Of a DNA stretch of 64,000 nt, positions 35,919 to 44,658 are shown piece after piece (positions within the stretch are counted from its first letter, which is position 1; each line of letters starts with the position of its first letter). The stretch is from NCBI RefSeq assembly GCF_013267355.1, contig NZ_CP053985.1, positions 5,208,001 through 5,272,000 of the forward strand. The letters run 5' to 3'. This DNA is from Achromobacter pestifer. GTDB lineage: Bacteria > Pseudomonadota > Gammaproteobacteria > Burkholderiales > Burkholderiaceae_B. A program made the position numbers and the translations under genes. Under the pieces are notes generated by a model that worked only from the letters and a program-made list of their open reading frames with translations, ran no database searches and was not told the DNA's origin.

Positions 35919-36884
35919 TCAGGTCTTCAGGCCCTTGGCCGGCATGCGCTTGCAGCCGGCCGGCAGCCGCGCGGTGCGCAGGTAGTCGTGGATGGCGCGG
36001 ATCAGGGCTTGCGCGGCGGGGCTCAAGGGGTATTCCTTGTGCCGGATGATGCAGACCGTGCGCACGACCGTGGGCCGGGCCAGCAATGCGTAGGCCAGGC
36101 CGGGTTCCATCACCCGCTGCGCGGCCAGCGCCGGCAGTAGCGCCACGCCCAGGCCCGCCTTGACCAGCGCCGCCTGCGAGGTGGTGCTGGACGCTTCATA
36201 GAACGGCGCGCCGGCTTCTATCGGCAGGTCGGCGCGGGAGCGCAGCAGCGCCATGATGCCGGTTTCGTCCACCACCCCCACCAGCTTGCGGCCGGCCAGG
36301 TCCGCCCAGCGCATCGTGCCGTCGCGCGCGGGGCGCAGGCTGGCGTCGTCCTCGCGGTACAGCACGCCGAAACGGTCTTCCAGCAAGGCGTCGAACTGCA
36401 GGCCGGGCGCGTCGGCCCAGCGGCTGGTCAGGCCGAAGTCCACTTCGCGCGCGGCGACCTTGCGCTGGATGCGGCCGGAGTTGTCGTCGCTGAGATACAG
36501 GCGCACCGCCGGATAGCGCGCGGAAAAGGCCGCGGCAGAGGGCGCGATGATCTGCGTGATGGCCGATGGCGCCGCCGCCACCCCGACGCGCCCACGCTCC
36601 AGCGCGCCGTAGCGCTGCAGGTCGTCGATCACGCCATCGAAATCCGCCAGCAACCGCAACACGCGCGGCAGGAACTCCTCGCCCGCCGCCGTCAGCAGCA
36701 CGCGCCGGCTGGTGCGGGCGAACAGCTGCGTGGCGAGCGCGTCTTCCAGCTGCCGCACCAGGCTGGTCACCGAGGACTGCGTCTGGAACAGGCGCTTGGC
36801 CGCATGCGTGAAGCTGGATTCCTGCGCCACCGCGACAAAGGCGGTCAGGTGCTTCAGTGTGACGTGCTTGGGCAGACGATTCAT
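35919..36884 (-). CDS. LysR family transcriptional regulator
   Basis: A 321-residue LysR regulator with the HTH at about 8-66 (L-T-A-F-V-A-V-A-Q-E-S-S-F-T-H-A-A-K-R-L) and a periplasmic-binding-protein-like effector domain. It is read away from the D-aminoacylase gene, with a 126-base shared control region, so it probably controls that gene and the Bug receptor after it. The ATG at 36884 was chosen because the HTH then starts at the normal distance; the frame happens to stay open far beyond. Confidence 0.9.
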   Translation of the reverse strand: MNRLPKHVTLKHLTAFVAVAQESSFTHAAKRLFQTQSSVTSLVRQLEDALATQLFARTSRRVLLTAAGEEFLPRVLRLLADFDGVIDDLQRYGALERGRVGVAAAPSAITQIIAPSAAAFSARYPAVRLYLSDDNSGRIQRKVAAREVDFGLTSRWADAPGLQFDALLEDRFGVLYREDDASLRPARDGTMRWADLAGRKLVGVVDETGIMALLRSRADLPIEAGAPFYEASSTTSQAALVKAGLGVALLPALAAQRVMEPGLAYALLARPTVVRTVCIIRHKEYPLSPAAQALIRAIHDYLRTARLPAGCKRMPAKGLKT

Positions 36885-36902
36885 TTCAAATGATGATAGA
36901 TG

Positions 36903-36933
36903 GATCAATAAAAACAATTTTCCCAGATTGATC
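36903..36933. promoter_or_regulatory. inverted repeat in the LysR/D-aminoacylase control region
   Basis: GATCAAT (36903-36909) and ATTGATC (36927-36933) are perfect inverted repeats separated by 17 bases. Divergent LysR promoters often carry such dyads for the activator. The spacing is longer than the usual T-N11-A core, so this is a candidate only. Confidence 0.45.
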
Positions 36934-37010
36934 GGGCGAACGATACTAGCCCCTTTCGGCGTCCGCTGGCCCAGCGCGTCCGCCGGCAAGACCACCAAGG
37001 CGGGAGCACC

Positions 37011-38495
37011 ATGCGGCAGGAACCTCTGGATCTGATCATTGAAGGCGGCTGGGTCATCGACGGCCTGGGCGGCGCCCGGCGGCGCGCCGACGTGGGCGTG
37101 GCGGGCGAGCGCATCGCCGCCATCGGCGACCTGTCGGGCGCGTCGGCCGCCCGCAGGGTGGACGCGCGTGGCAAGATCGTGGCCCCGGGCTTCATCGACG
37201 TGCATGGCCATGACGACCTGATGTTCGTGGAACGTCCGGGTCTGGAATGGAAGACCACCCAAGGCATCACTTCGGTGGTGGTGGGCAATTGCGGCGTCAG
37301 CGGCGCGCCCGCGCCTCTGCCCGGCAATACCGCCGCGGCGCTGGCGCTGCTGGGGGAAACGCCGCTGTTCGCCGACATGCAGGCCTATTTCGGCGAGCTG
37401 CGCGCGCAGCAGCCCATGATCAACGTGGCGGCGCTGGTGGGACATGCCAACCTGCGCCTGGCCGCCATGCGCGACCCGGCGGCCCAGCCCACGGCCGAAG
37501 AACAGGAAAGCATGCAGCGCATGCTGGACCAGGCCCTGGCGGCGGGCGCGGTGGGCTTCAGCACCGGCCTGGCCTACCAGCCGGGCGGGGCGGCCCGCCC
37601 CGCTGAACTGGAAGGCCTGGCCCGGGTGGCCGCGGCGCGCGGCGCCATGCACACCAGCCATATCCGCAATGAAGGCGACGAGGTCGAGGCGGCCGTCGAC
37701 GAGGTGCTCTCGGTGGGCCGCAACACTGGCTGCGCCACCGTGCTGTCGCACCACAAATGCATGATGCCGCAGAACTGGGGCAAGAGCCGCGCCACGTTGG
37801 CGAACATCGACCGCGCGCGCGGCGAGGGCGTCGAGGTGGCGCTGGACATCTACCCATACCCCGGCAGCTCCACCATCCTGATTCCGGAGCGCGCCGAGAC
37901 CATCGAAGACATACGCATCACCTGGTCCACGCCGCATCCCGAATGCAGCGGCCAGTTCCTCAGCGACATCGCGGCGCGCTGGGGCTGCGACAAGACCACC
38001 GCGGCGCAGCGCCTGTGTCCGGCGGGCGCCATCTACTTCGCCATGGACGAAGCCGAGGTCCAGCGCATCTTCCAGCACGAGTGCTGCATGGTGGGCTCGG
38101 ACGGGCTGCCCAACGACGCGCATCCGCATCCGCGGCTGTGGGGCAGTTTCACGCGCGTGCTGGGCCGCTATGTGCGCGAGGCCGAGCTGATGACGCTGGA
38201 GGCCGCCGTCGCCAAGATGACCTCCCTGCCGGCCCGCGTGTTCGGACTGGCCGGACGCGGCCAGTTGAGCGAGGGCGCCTGGGCCGACATCGTCGTGTTC
38301 GACGCCGACACGGTCGAGGACCGCGCCACCTGGGAAGCGCCGACGCTGGCCTCCGCCGGCGTGGAGCACGTGCTGGTCAACGGCCAGCAGGTCTACCCGG
38401 CCGAGGCCGGCATGGCCCGCCCCGGGACGGCCCGCCCCGGCAAGATCCTGCGCCGCGAGGCCATGGCGCAGGCCGCCGCCAGCGCGGCCACATAA
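37011..38495 (+). CDS. N-acyl-D-amino-acid deacylase (D-aminoacylase) family amidohydrolase
   Basis: A 494-residue zinc amidohydrolase. The first metal site is P-G-F-I-D-V-H-G-H-D-D, the bridging cysteine of D-aminoacylases is in V-V-G-N-C-G-V-S-G, further ligands are T-S-H-I-R-N-E-G and S-H-H-K, and the catalytic aspartate is in G-S-D-G-L-P-N-D-A-H-P. The enzyme class removes acyl groups from N-acyl-D-amino acids or related dihydro compounds. It is divergent from a LysR gene and followed after 32 bases by a Bug receptor, which may import the substrate. Confidence 0.87.
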   Translation: MRQEPLDLIIEGGWVIDGLGGARRRADVGVAGERIAAIGDLSGASAARRVDARGKIVAPGFIDVHGHDDLMFVERPGLEWKTTQGITSVVVGNCGVSGAPAPLPGNTAAALALLGETPLFADMQAYFGELRAQQPMINVAALVGHANLRLAAMRDPAAQPTAEEQESMQRMLDQALAAGAVGFSTGLAYQPGGAARPAELEGLARVAAARGAMHTSHIRNEGDEVEAAVDEVLSVGRNTGCATVLSHHKCMMPQNWGKSRATLANIDRARGEGVEVALDIYPYPGSSTILIPERAETIEDIRITWSTPHPECSGQFLSDIAARWGCDKTTAAQRLCPAGAIYFAMDEAEVQRIFQHECCMVGSDGLPNDAHPHPRLWGSFTRVLGRYVREAELMTLEAAVAKMTSLPARVFGLAGRGQLSEGAWADIVVFDADTVEDRATWEAPTLASAGVEHVLVNGQQVYPAEAGMARPGTARPGKILRREAMAQAAASAAT

Positions 38496-38527
38496 GAATT
38501 CCAACCATCCCCACAGGAGACATACCC

Positions 38528-39487
38528 ATGATGCGCAAGACTTGTCTGGCCCTGGCGCTGGCCGCCGTGCTGCCCGCCGCCCACGCGGCCTTTCCCGACC
38601 ATCCCATCACCCTGATCGTGCCGTTCCCCGCGGGCGGCCCGACCGACATCGTGGGCCGGCTGGCCGCGGCCAAGGCCGGCGAGATCCTGGGCCAGCAGAT
38701 CGTGGTGGAGAACCGCACGGGCGCGTCCGGCACCATAGGCATGACCGCCACCGCGCGCGCCAAGCCGGACGGCTACACCGTGGGCCTGGCCACCGTCAGC
38801 ACGCACGGCACCGCGCCGCACCTGTTCCCCAAGCTGGCCTACGATCCGGTCAAGGATTTCACGCCCGTCAGCAACCTGGTCACCAGCCCCAACATCCTCA
38901 GCGTCAATCCGCAGTTTCCGGCCAAGACGCTGGCCGAATTCGTCGAGCACGTGCGCGCCAATCCCAACAAGGACGGCTATGCCAACGCCGGCGCGGGCGG
39001 GGTGAACGACCTGGGCATGATCTGGTTCCTGCAGATCATCGGCGGCAAGATGAGCAGCATTTCCTACCGCGGTTCCGCGCCCGCGCTCACCGATACGGTG
39101 GGCGGCGTGGTGCCGGTGATCTTCGATAACTTCCCGTCGTCGTTGCCTTACGTCAAGAGCAATCATTTGCGCGCCCTCGCCATCACCGGCGCCCAGCGCA
39201 ACGCGCACCTGCCGGACGTGCCCACGTTCGCCGAGCAGGGCTACAAGGATTACGACGTGACGGCCTGGTACGGCGTGGTGGGACCCGCCGGCATGCCCGA
39301 CGACGTGCGCGACAAGCTGGCCGATGCCTTCGCGCGCGCCGTGCGCGACCCCGCGACCGCGGCCAAGATGGAAGAGACGGGCGCGTTTCCGCTGGGCAAT
39401 ACGCCGGCCGAATTCGGCCAGCAGATCCGCGCCGAACGTGATCGCTGGAAGACCGTGATCGACAAGGCCGACATCAAGCTGCAGTAA
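38528..39487 (+). CDS. Bug-family tripartite tricarboxylate transporter receptor
   Basis: A 319-residue periplasmic binding protein with a signal peptide (about 1-20, ending A-H-A-A). Bug motifs are L-I-V-P-F-P-A-G-G-P-T-D-I-V, V-V-E-N-R-T-G-A-S-G-T-I-G and I-S-Y-R-G-S. It is the second gene after the D-aminoacylase, suggesting that it collects an N-acylated amino acid or similar anion. An AGGAGA site lies upstream of the ATG at 38528. Confidence 0.9.
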   Translation: MMRKTCLALALAAVLPAAHAAFPDHPITLIVPFPAGGPTDIVGRLAAAKAGEILGQQIVVENRTGASGTIGMTATARAKPDGYTVGLATVSTHGTAPHLFPKLAYDPVKDFTPVSNLVTSPNILSVNPQFPAKTLAEFVEHVRANPNKDGYANAGAGGVNDLGMIWFLQIIGGKMSSISYRGSAPALTDTVGGVVPVIFDNFPSSLPYVKSNHLRALAITGAQRNAHLPDVPTFAEQGYKDYDVTAWYGVVGPAGMPDDVRDKLADAFARAVRDPATAAKMEETGAFPLGNTPAEFGQQIRAERDRWKTVIDKADIKLQ

Positions 39488-39502
39488 GCGCGGCGGGCGC
39501 GC

Positions 39503-40873
39503 TCAGTACACGTCGCGGCGGTAGCGGCCGTCGCGCTGCAGGGCCTGCAGGCGCGCGGCGCCCAGGATGTCCTGCAGCGCGGCGTCCACGCCGCTGGCCA
39601 TGCCTTGCAGGCTGCCGCAGACGTAGATGGCGGCGCCCGCGTCGGCCCAGGCGCGCACGGCGTCGGCCTTGTCGCGCAGATGGTGCTGCACATAGCGGCG
39701 CTCGGCCTGGTCGCGCGAGAACACCGCATCCACGCGTTCCAGCGTGCCGTCATCGCGCCATGCGTCGATATCTTCCCGGCAGAACCAGTCGTGTGCTGCG
39801 TTGCGTTCGCCGAAGACCAGCCAGTTGCGCCGCTGGCCAGCGGCGCGGCGCGCCTTGATCAGCGCGCGCAGGCCGGCCAGGCCGGTGCCGTTGCCCACCA
39901 GCAGCAGCGGGCGGTCGTCGGCTGGCGCGTGGAAATTGCGGTTGACTCGCACACGCAGGTCTATCGCGGCGCCGGGCTGGGCGATGTGGGTCAGCCAACC
40001 GCTGCCCAAGCCCAGCGCGCCATCGGCATCGCGCATCTGGCGCACCAGCAACTGTATCGAGCCGTCTTCGGGCAGCGATGCAATCGAGTATTCGCGGTGC
40101 GGCAGCAAGGGGCCGCCGGCTTCGCGCCGGGGGCCGATTTCGGCGATATCGCCGGCCTGCCATTCGCGCGCGCCATCGGCAGGCGGCGTCAACGTCAGCA
40201 GATAGCAAGGGCCGCCCTGGCTTTGAGGGTTGAGCTGCTCGCGCGCAGCCAGGCGCCAGGATTCGTATGCCGGCGTCTGCCAGTCGGGCAGGTCGCTGCG
40301 CCCGGCCAGAAGGCCGAGGTGGTGCTGCCAATGCCGCAAGGCTGCCGGGTCGCCGTTGTCGACCTCGACCAGGTCGAACAGTGGCGCCGCGCCCTGCGCA
40401 TGCAGCCAGTCGTCCAGGCGATGGCCAAAGCCGCAGAACTGGGCGTACTCGCTGTCGCCCAGCGCCAGCACTGCGTAATGCGCGCCGGCCAGCGCCGGGA
40501 CTGCCTGCTGCATCTGTTCGGCGAAGGCCGCGGCGGCATCGGGCGGATCGCCTTCGCCATAGGTGCTGACCACGAACAGCATGCGGCGATACGCCGTCAG
40601 ACGCTTGGCGTCCAACTGTTCCAGCGCCGCCACGCGCACGGCGAGGCCGCCCGCGCGCAGGGATTCGGCGGTCTGCGCCGCCAGCGATTCGGCATAGCCG
40701 GTCTGCGTGGCGTAGGCGACCAGCAAGGTGTCTTCGGGGACAGGCGCTTGCAGGGCTTGCAGGGCCAGCGCCTGCTGCGCCTCATGGCGTTTGGCGCGGC
40801 GCCGGGCCCAGGCGCACAGCAGCAGCCAGGCTCCCACCACGCATGCTGCCGCGATCAACCGGGTTGCTGGCAT
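39503..40873 (-). CDS. membrane-anchored flavodoxin/NADPH-flavin oxidoreductase (CysJ-like)
   Basis: A 456-residue diflavin reductase. An N-terminal membrane span (about 5-22, followed by R-R-R-A-K-R) anchors it. The FMN flavodoxin domain has T-Q-T-G-Y at 56-60 and S-T-Y-G-E-G-D-P at 103-110; the FAD and NADPH domains show R-E-Y-S-I-A-S and G-N-G-T-G-L-A-G. It resembles sulfite reductase flavoprotein but no sulfite reductase is nearby. As the last gene of the PepSY/DUF2271/DUF4198/ApbE operon it most likely supplies cytoplasmic NADPH electrons to the membrane partner. Confidence 0.85.
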   Translation of the reverse strand: MPATRLIAAACVVGAWLLLCAWARRRAKRHEAQQALALQALQAPVPEDTLLVAYATQTGYAESLAAQTAESLRAGGLAVRVAALEQLDAKRLTAYRRMLFVVSTYGEGDPPDAAAAFAEQMQQAVPALAGAHYAVLALGDSEYAQFCGFGHRLDDWLHAQGAAPLFDLVEVDNGDPAALRHWQHHLGLLAGRSDLPDWQTPAYESWRLAAREQLNPQSQGGPCYLLTLTPPADGAREWQAGDIAEIGPRREAGGPLLPHREYSIASLPEDGSIQLLVRQMRDADGALGLGSGWLTHIAQPGAAIDLRVRVNRNFHAPADDRPLLLVGNGTGLAGLRALIKARRAAGQRRNWLVFGERNAAHDWFCREDIDAWRDDGTLERVDAVFSRDQAERRYVQHHLRDKADAVRAWADAGAAIYVCGSLQGMASGVDAALQDILGAARLQALQRDGRYRRDVY

Positions 40874-40877
40874 GTCG

Positions 40878-41903
40878 TCAGGCTATGGCGGCCAGCGCCT
40901 GGAATTCGGGCGTGGCGACGACGCGCCAGGCGTCGCGCTCGCGCAGGATGAACAAGGCCGCGAGGCCGTGGCGGCGCGCGTAGGCCAGGCCCTCGTCTTC
41001 GCCCAGCACGGTCAGGGCGGTGGCGAGCGCGTCGGCCTGCATGCATCCCGGATGCAGCACGGTGACCGAAGCCAGGCTGTTGCGCACCGGCAGGCCGGTG
41101 CGCGGATCGATGGTGTGGGCGTAGCGCTCGTCGCCGCTGCCCGCGTGGCGGCGGTAATCGCCCGAGGTGGCGATGCTGCGGTCGCACAGCGGCAGGGCCA
41201 GCGCATGGTCGTCGCTGGCGTCCGGCACTTCGATGGCCACGCGCCAGGGCTGGCCGTCGGGCCGCCTGCCGCGCGCGCACAGCTCGCCGCCCACTTCGAC
41301 CAGGTATTGGCTGATGCCCAGGGCATCGAGCGCCATTGCGGCGCGGTCCACGCCGTAGCCCTTGGCGATGGAGGAAAGATCCAGATAGGCGCCGCCCGGC
41401 TGCAGCGCGGCGCGGCGCTCGGCATCGAGCTGCACGCGGCGCCAGCCGCAGCGGGCGCGCGCGGCCTCGATGGCGGCGGGAGAGGGCGGTTCAAATGCGC
41501 GCTGATGCGGTCCGAACCCCCAGGCGTTCACCAGCGGCCCGACCGTGGGATCGTAAGCGCCGCCGCTGTCCTCGGCCAGCGCCAGCGCGTGGCTCAGCAC
41601 GTGGAAGAACTCCGCCGGTAGATTCTGCCAGCCGGATGCGGCCTGGTTGTAGCGCGTGATGTCGGAGTCGGGTTCCCAGGTGCTCATCTGGGCGACCACC
41701 TCGTCCAGCGCGGTCTGGATGGCATGGCGCGCCGCGGCTTCCGTGCGCCCAGCCGGCAGCGCCATGCGCGCCGACCAGGTGGTGCCCATGGTGGCGCCGG
41801 CCAGCGCCGCGGGCGCCGCCGGCATGGCCGGCATGGCGCCGTAGGCGACGCGCACGGCCGCGGCCGGCGCGCCGCGCTGGGCGTAGGAGGGAGAGCTGGC
41901 CAT
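40878..41903 (-). CDS. apbE: FAD:protein FMN transferase (ApbE family)
   Basis: A 341-residue flavin transferase that attaches FMN through a phosphoester to serine or threonine of target proteins. Signatures are M-G-T-T-W-S near residue 40, V-G-P-L-V-N-A-W-G-F-G, L-D-L-S-S-I-A-K-G-Y-G-V-D, V-E-V-G-G-E-L and the metal-binding late A-D-A-L-A-T-A-L. The N-terminus is alanine/proline-rich without a convincing signal peptide or lipobox, which is odd for an enzyme that modifies exported proteins. Its neighbour DUF2271 protein carries the likely target motif. The start at 41903 is the best of several; a different start could add an export signal. Confidence 0.9.
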   Translation of the reverse strand: MASSPSYAQRGAPAAAVRVAYGAMPAMPAAPAALAGATMGTTWSARMALPAGRTEAAARHAIQTALDEVVAQMSTWEPDSDITRYNQAASGWQNLPAEFFHVLSHALALAEDSGGAYDPTVGPLVNAWGFGPHQRAFEPPSPAAIEAARARCGWRRVQLDAERRAALQPGGAYLDLSSIAKGYGVDRAAMALDALGISQYLVEVGGELCARGRRPDGQPWRVAIEVPDASDDHALALPLCDRSIATSGDYRRHAGSGDERYAHTIDPRTGLPVRNSLASVTVLHPGCMQADALATALTVLGEDEGLAYARRHGLAALFILRERDAWRVVATPEFQALAAIA

Positions 41904-41917
41904 GCGCCCGCGACGGC

Positions 41918-42718
41918 TTAGGGTTGCAGCACTTCGACCGTGCCCGCGTAGGACAGGCGGCGCTTCTTGGCTTGCGGCACGCTGACCTTGGCATCTTCCA
42001 TGCCGGCTTCGATCCAGTACAGGCCGGGCTGCGGCCACTTCACGGAGAACTTGCCGTCCTTGTCCGTCTTCAGCTGGATTTCGCCGACCTTGTCGCGATA
42101 GCGGCTGCCGCCGGGCACCACGTTGACTTCCAGGTCGGCGGCGGGCTTGCCGTCCAGCAGCATCTGGAAGGTGGCGGGCTCGTCCGTGAACAGGTCGTTC
42201 GGGTGGGTCACGGGGGCCAGTTCCAGGCCGCGGCCGACCGGCTTGACAGCCGAAGGCTTGCCCGCGGTCACGAAGGTTTCGACGCGGCCCAGGCTTTGCG
42301 AGACTTCCAGCTCATCGGCCTTGGCCGGCACGGCCTGCGCCAGGCCTTCGGGCTTGCCGAAGTAGCGCTTGTTCTTGCCGTCTTCCTTCCAGCGCGCGAA
42401 CACGCCGTCGTTGACCACGGCCACGCGGTAGGTGCCGGCCTGTTTCAGTTGCAGGTCGAAGGTGCTGCGCAGCTTGCCCTTATTGATGTTTTCGGCTTCG
42501 GCGGCGCTGCCGTCCGGCGCGGTCACGGCCAGGCCGTCCAGGCGCAGCGGGGCGTGGTTGAAATAGAACTTGTCGTTGCCGACGGCGGCGTCGACGGTGA
42601 CCCAGCTGTCGGTGCCCGACAGCACCGTCGAGGACGGCACCATCCAGACGTCATGCGCCTGGGAGGCGAAGGGCAGGCACAGCGCCAGGGCGGCGGCCAG
42701 TTTGGCGGCGGATTTCAT
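41918..42718 (-). CDS. DUF4198 domain exported protein
   Basis: A 266-residue protein with a clear signal peptide (about 1-21, A-S-Q-A|H). The mature start H-D-V-W-M-V-P matches DUF4198 (also seen in nickel/cobalt and iron-linked periplasmic proteins). A C-terminal segment, G-L-Y-W-I-E-A-G, closes a beta-sandwich-like domain. No enzymatic function is established; such proteins occur in flavinylation-linked gene clusters. It sits between the ApbE and DUF2271 genes on the same strand. Confidence 0.85.
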   Translation of the reverse strand: MKSAAKLAAALALCLPFASQAHDVWMVPSSTVLSGTDSWVTVDAAVGNDKFYFNHAPLRLDGLAVTAPDGSAAEAENINKGKLRSTFDLQLKQAGTYRVAVVNDGVFARWKEDGKNKRYFGKPEGLAQAVPAKADELEVSQSLGRVETFVTAGKPSAVKPVGRGLELAPVTHPNDLFTDEPATFQMLLDGKPAADLEVNVVPGGSRYRDKVGEIQLKTDKDGKFSVKWPQPGLYWIEAGMEDAKVSVPQAKKRRLSYAGTVEVLQP

Positions 42719-42738
42719 CGTTGCGCTCCTTGGGGATC

Positions 42739-43254
42739 TCAGGGTTTCAGGTCGAGCGCGATGGCGCCCAGTTCGTGTTCGCCGCGCGCCGTCAACTGCT
42801 CGGCCTTTTGCGGCGGCCATTGGAAGGGGATGCGCAGCAGCTCGCGGCCGCCGACTTCGCGCGCGGCTTCGATCACCACGGCGTACTGGCCGGGCTTGAG
42901 GCCCGACAGCGGCTTGCTGGCCGCATCAAAGCTCAGCGCGTGCTTGCCCACGGGCTTGGTGGCGCCGCTGACGCCGTCCACCGGAAATTGCTGGTTGCGG
43001 CCGCTGCGGCGCCACCATTGGCGCATGTCCTTGAGCCATTCCGTGCCCTCGTTGTTCTTCTTGGCCACGTCGTACCAGACGGCCAGGTCGGTCGCCACGC
43101 TCTGGTCGGGGTTCTCGATCCAGATCGCCACGTAGGGGCGGTGGTACTCCGCCACGTCCAGGCGCGGGATCTCGATGGACAGGCCGATGTCGGCCGCTTG
43201 GGCCGTTCGGGCGATCAGGCCGGCCAGCAGGGCCGACAGCAACAGCTTGCGCAT
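42739..43254 (-). CDS. DUF2271 exported protein with flavinylation motif
   Basis: A 171-residue periplasmic protein with a signal peptide (about 1-20, T-A-Q-A|A). It contains D93-G-V-S96-G-A-T99, which fits the D-x2-(S/T)-G-A-(S/T) consensus that ApbE modifies with FMN, so T99 is the predicted flavin site. DUF2271 proteins have been linked in published surveys to flavin-based electron transfer outside the cytoplasm. The gene lies between the PepSY and DUF4198 genes. Confidence 0.85.
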   Translation of the reverse strand: MRKLLLSALLAGLIARTAQAADIGLSIEIPRLDVAEYHRPYVAIWIENPDQSVATDLAVWYDVAKKNNEGTEWLKDMRQWWRRSGRNQQFPVDGVSGATKPVGKHALSFDAASKPLSGLKPGQYAVVIEAAREVGGRELLRIPFQWPPQKAEQLTARGEHELGAIALDLKP

Positions 43255-43282
43255 GGAAATCTCCAGGGGCGGATCGTTGGAA

Positions 43283-43909
43283 TCAATGAATGAAAAGCAG
43301 GGCCAGCACCACCGGGATCACCACGCCCAGACCGACCATGGGCCAGGTCGCGCTGCGGTTGCCGGCATGCATCTTGAGCAGCACCAGTCCGGTCAGCGAA
43401 AAGACCAGACAGGCGACGGCGAAGATGTCCAGGAACCAGCTCCAGGCCAGGCCGGTATTGCGGCCCTTGTGCAGGTCGTTCAGGTACGAGATCCAGCCGC
43501 GGTCGGTGCGTTCGTATGCCACGTCGCCGCTGGCCAGGTCGATGGACAGCCAGGCGTCGCCGCCGGCGCGCGGCAGCGACAGATAGACCTCGTCGGCCGA
43601 CCACTCGGCCGGCTTGCCGGCGGCGGACGCGTCCAGCGTCTGGTCCAACCACTGCGCGACGGGTGCGGGCAGCGGCGCTTTTTTTTGTGCGGGCGGGGGC
43701 GACAGTCGCTGCAGCACGGCAGCGGGCATGCGGGCTTCGCGGCTGGTCACCACGGCCCGGGCCTCGATGTGCGAGGCGTTGTTCAAGGTCAGGCCCGTCA
43801 CCGCGAACAGCAGCATGCCCAACAGGCACAGCGCCGAGCTGATCCAATGCCATTGGTGCAGCGTCTTGAGCCAATAGGCCCGGCGGCGAGGGGTGGGTTG
43901 ACTGTCCAT
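43283..43909 (-). CDS. PepSY-associated transmembrane protein
   Basis: A 208-residue inner-membrane protein of the PepSY_TM type. Spans are seen at about 22-44 (W-H-W-I-S-S-A-L-C-L-L), 150-175 and 185-206, with a periplasmic loop between the first two. Histidines in T-L-H-Q-W-H-W, N-D-L-H-K-G and L-K-M-H-A could bind heme, as in related membrane reductases. It is the first gene of a five-gene operon (PepSY, DUF2271, DUF4198, ApbE, flavoprotein reductase) and its promoter region contains a Fur box. Confidence 0.85.
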   Translation of the reverse strand: MDSQPTPRRRAYWLKTLHQWHWISSALCLLGMLLFAVTGLTLNNASHIEARAVVTSREARMPAAVLQRLSPPPAQKKAPLPAPVAQWLDQTLDASAAGKPAEWSADEVYLSLPRAGGDAWLSIDLASGDVAYERTDRGWISYLNDLHKGRNTGLAWSWFLDIFAVACLVFSLTGLVLLKMHAGNRSATWPMVGLGVVIPVVLALLFIH

Positions 43910-43942
43910 GGGGTATAGGGTGAAAGCCCGCGGATTCTAACA

Positions 43943-43961
43943 TTTAATGAGAATGACTCTT
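43943..43961. promoter_or_regulatory. Fur box
   Basis: TTTAATGAGAATGACTCTT matches the 19-base E. coli Fur consensus at 12 positions, including the AATGA-AAT core, and lies 34 bases upstream of the PepSY gene. It predicts iron-repressed expression of the whole flavinylation operon. Confidence 0.7.
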
Positions 43962-44097
43962 ATAAATGCCGGGATGGTCCGCCCAAGGAAATTTCAATCG
44001 GTTTCGGGCGGCACGCGGCGGCAGGGAGGGGGCGCCGTGGCGCCAGCCGGCCAGCGGCGATAAGATAGGCCACCCGTTACAAACACCGGAGGTCGTC

Positions 44098-44652
44098 ATG
44101 CTTGAACAGCAAGTCGTGGATCAGATCGGTCGTCATTGGGGTTGGGTGGCCTTGCGCGGCGTCGTCGCCATCCTGTTCGGCCTCATGGCCTTGCTCATGC
44201 CCGCCATCACCTTGTCCGCCCTGGTGCTGGTGTGGGGCGCGTTCGCGCTGGTGGACGGCGTGCTGGCCCTGGTTGCCGGCGTGCGCATCCGCGACCAAGG
44301 CAAGCCCTTGTGGGCGCTCATCATCGTGGGCCTGCTGGGTATCGCGGCCGGCATCGTCACTTTCCTCTATCCCGGCCTGACCGCGCTGGTCCTGCTCTAC
44401 ATCATCGCGATCTGGGCGCTGGTGTCCGGCGTGTTCCAGGTCGTGGCCGCGATCCGTTTCCGCAAGGACATCCGCAATGAATGGCTGCTGGGCCTGTCGG
44501 GCTTGGTTTCCATCCTGTTCGGCGGCATGCTGATCATGCAGCCCGGCGCGGGCGCGCTGGCGCTGGTCTGGGTCATCGGCGCCTACGCCGTGTTTTTCGG
44601 CATACTGCTGCTGGTCTTTTCCTTCCGGCTCAAACAGCACAAGGCGTCCTGA
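44098..44652 (+). CDS. HdeD/DUF308 family membrane protein
   Basis: A 184-residue polytopic protein with six hydrophobic segments and the HdeD repeat G-V-V-A-I-L-F-G-L-M-A-L-L-M-P. In E. coli HdeD supports acid resistance at high cell density; whether this one does is not known. GGAGG lies seven bases before the ATG at 44098. It is 6 bases upstream of crcB, which is probably coexpressed. Confidence 0.87.
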   Translation: MLEQQVVDQIGRHWGWVALRGVVAILFGLMALLMPAITLSALVLVWGAFALVDGVLALVAGVRIRDQGKPLWALIIVGLLGIAAGIVTFLYPGLTALVLLYIIAIWALVSGVFQVVAAIRFRKDIRNEWLLGLSGLVSILFGGMLIMQPGAGALALVWVIGAYAVFFGILLLVFSFRLKQHKAS

Positions 44653-44658
44653 AGTCCG

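Noticed and set aside
35919..38504. An 861-codon minus-strand frame covering the D-aminoacylase gene
   Set aside because: Only its downstream part is a real LysR gene; the upstream 540 codons read antisense through a well-supported amidohydrolase and are arginine/histidine-rich without domain signals, a usual effect of high GC.
39503..40873. Sulfite reductase flavoprotein (cysJ)
   Set aside because: Domains match, but it has a membrane anchor, no cysI nearby and sits in the flavinylation operon, so a dedicated electron donor is a better reading.
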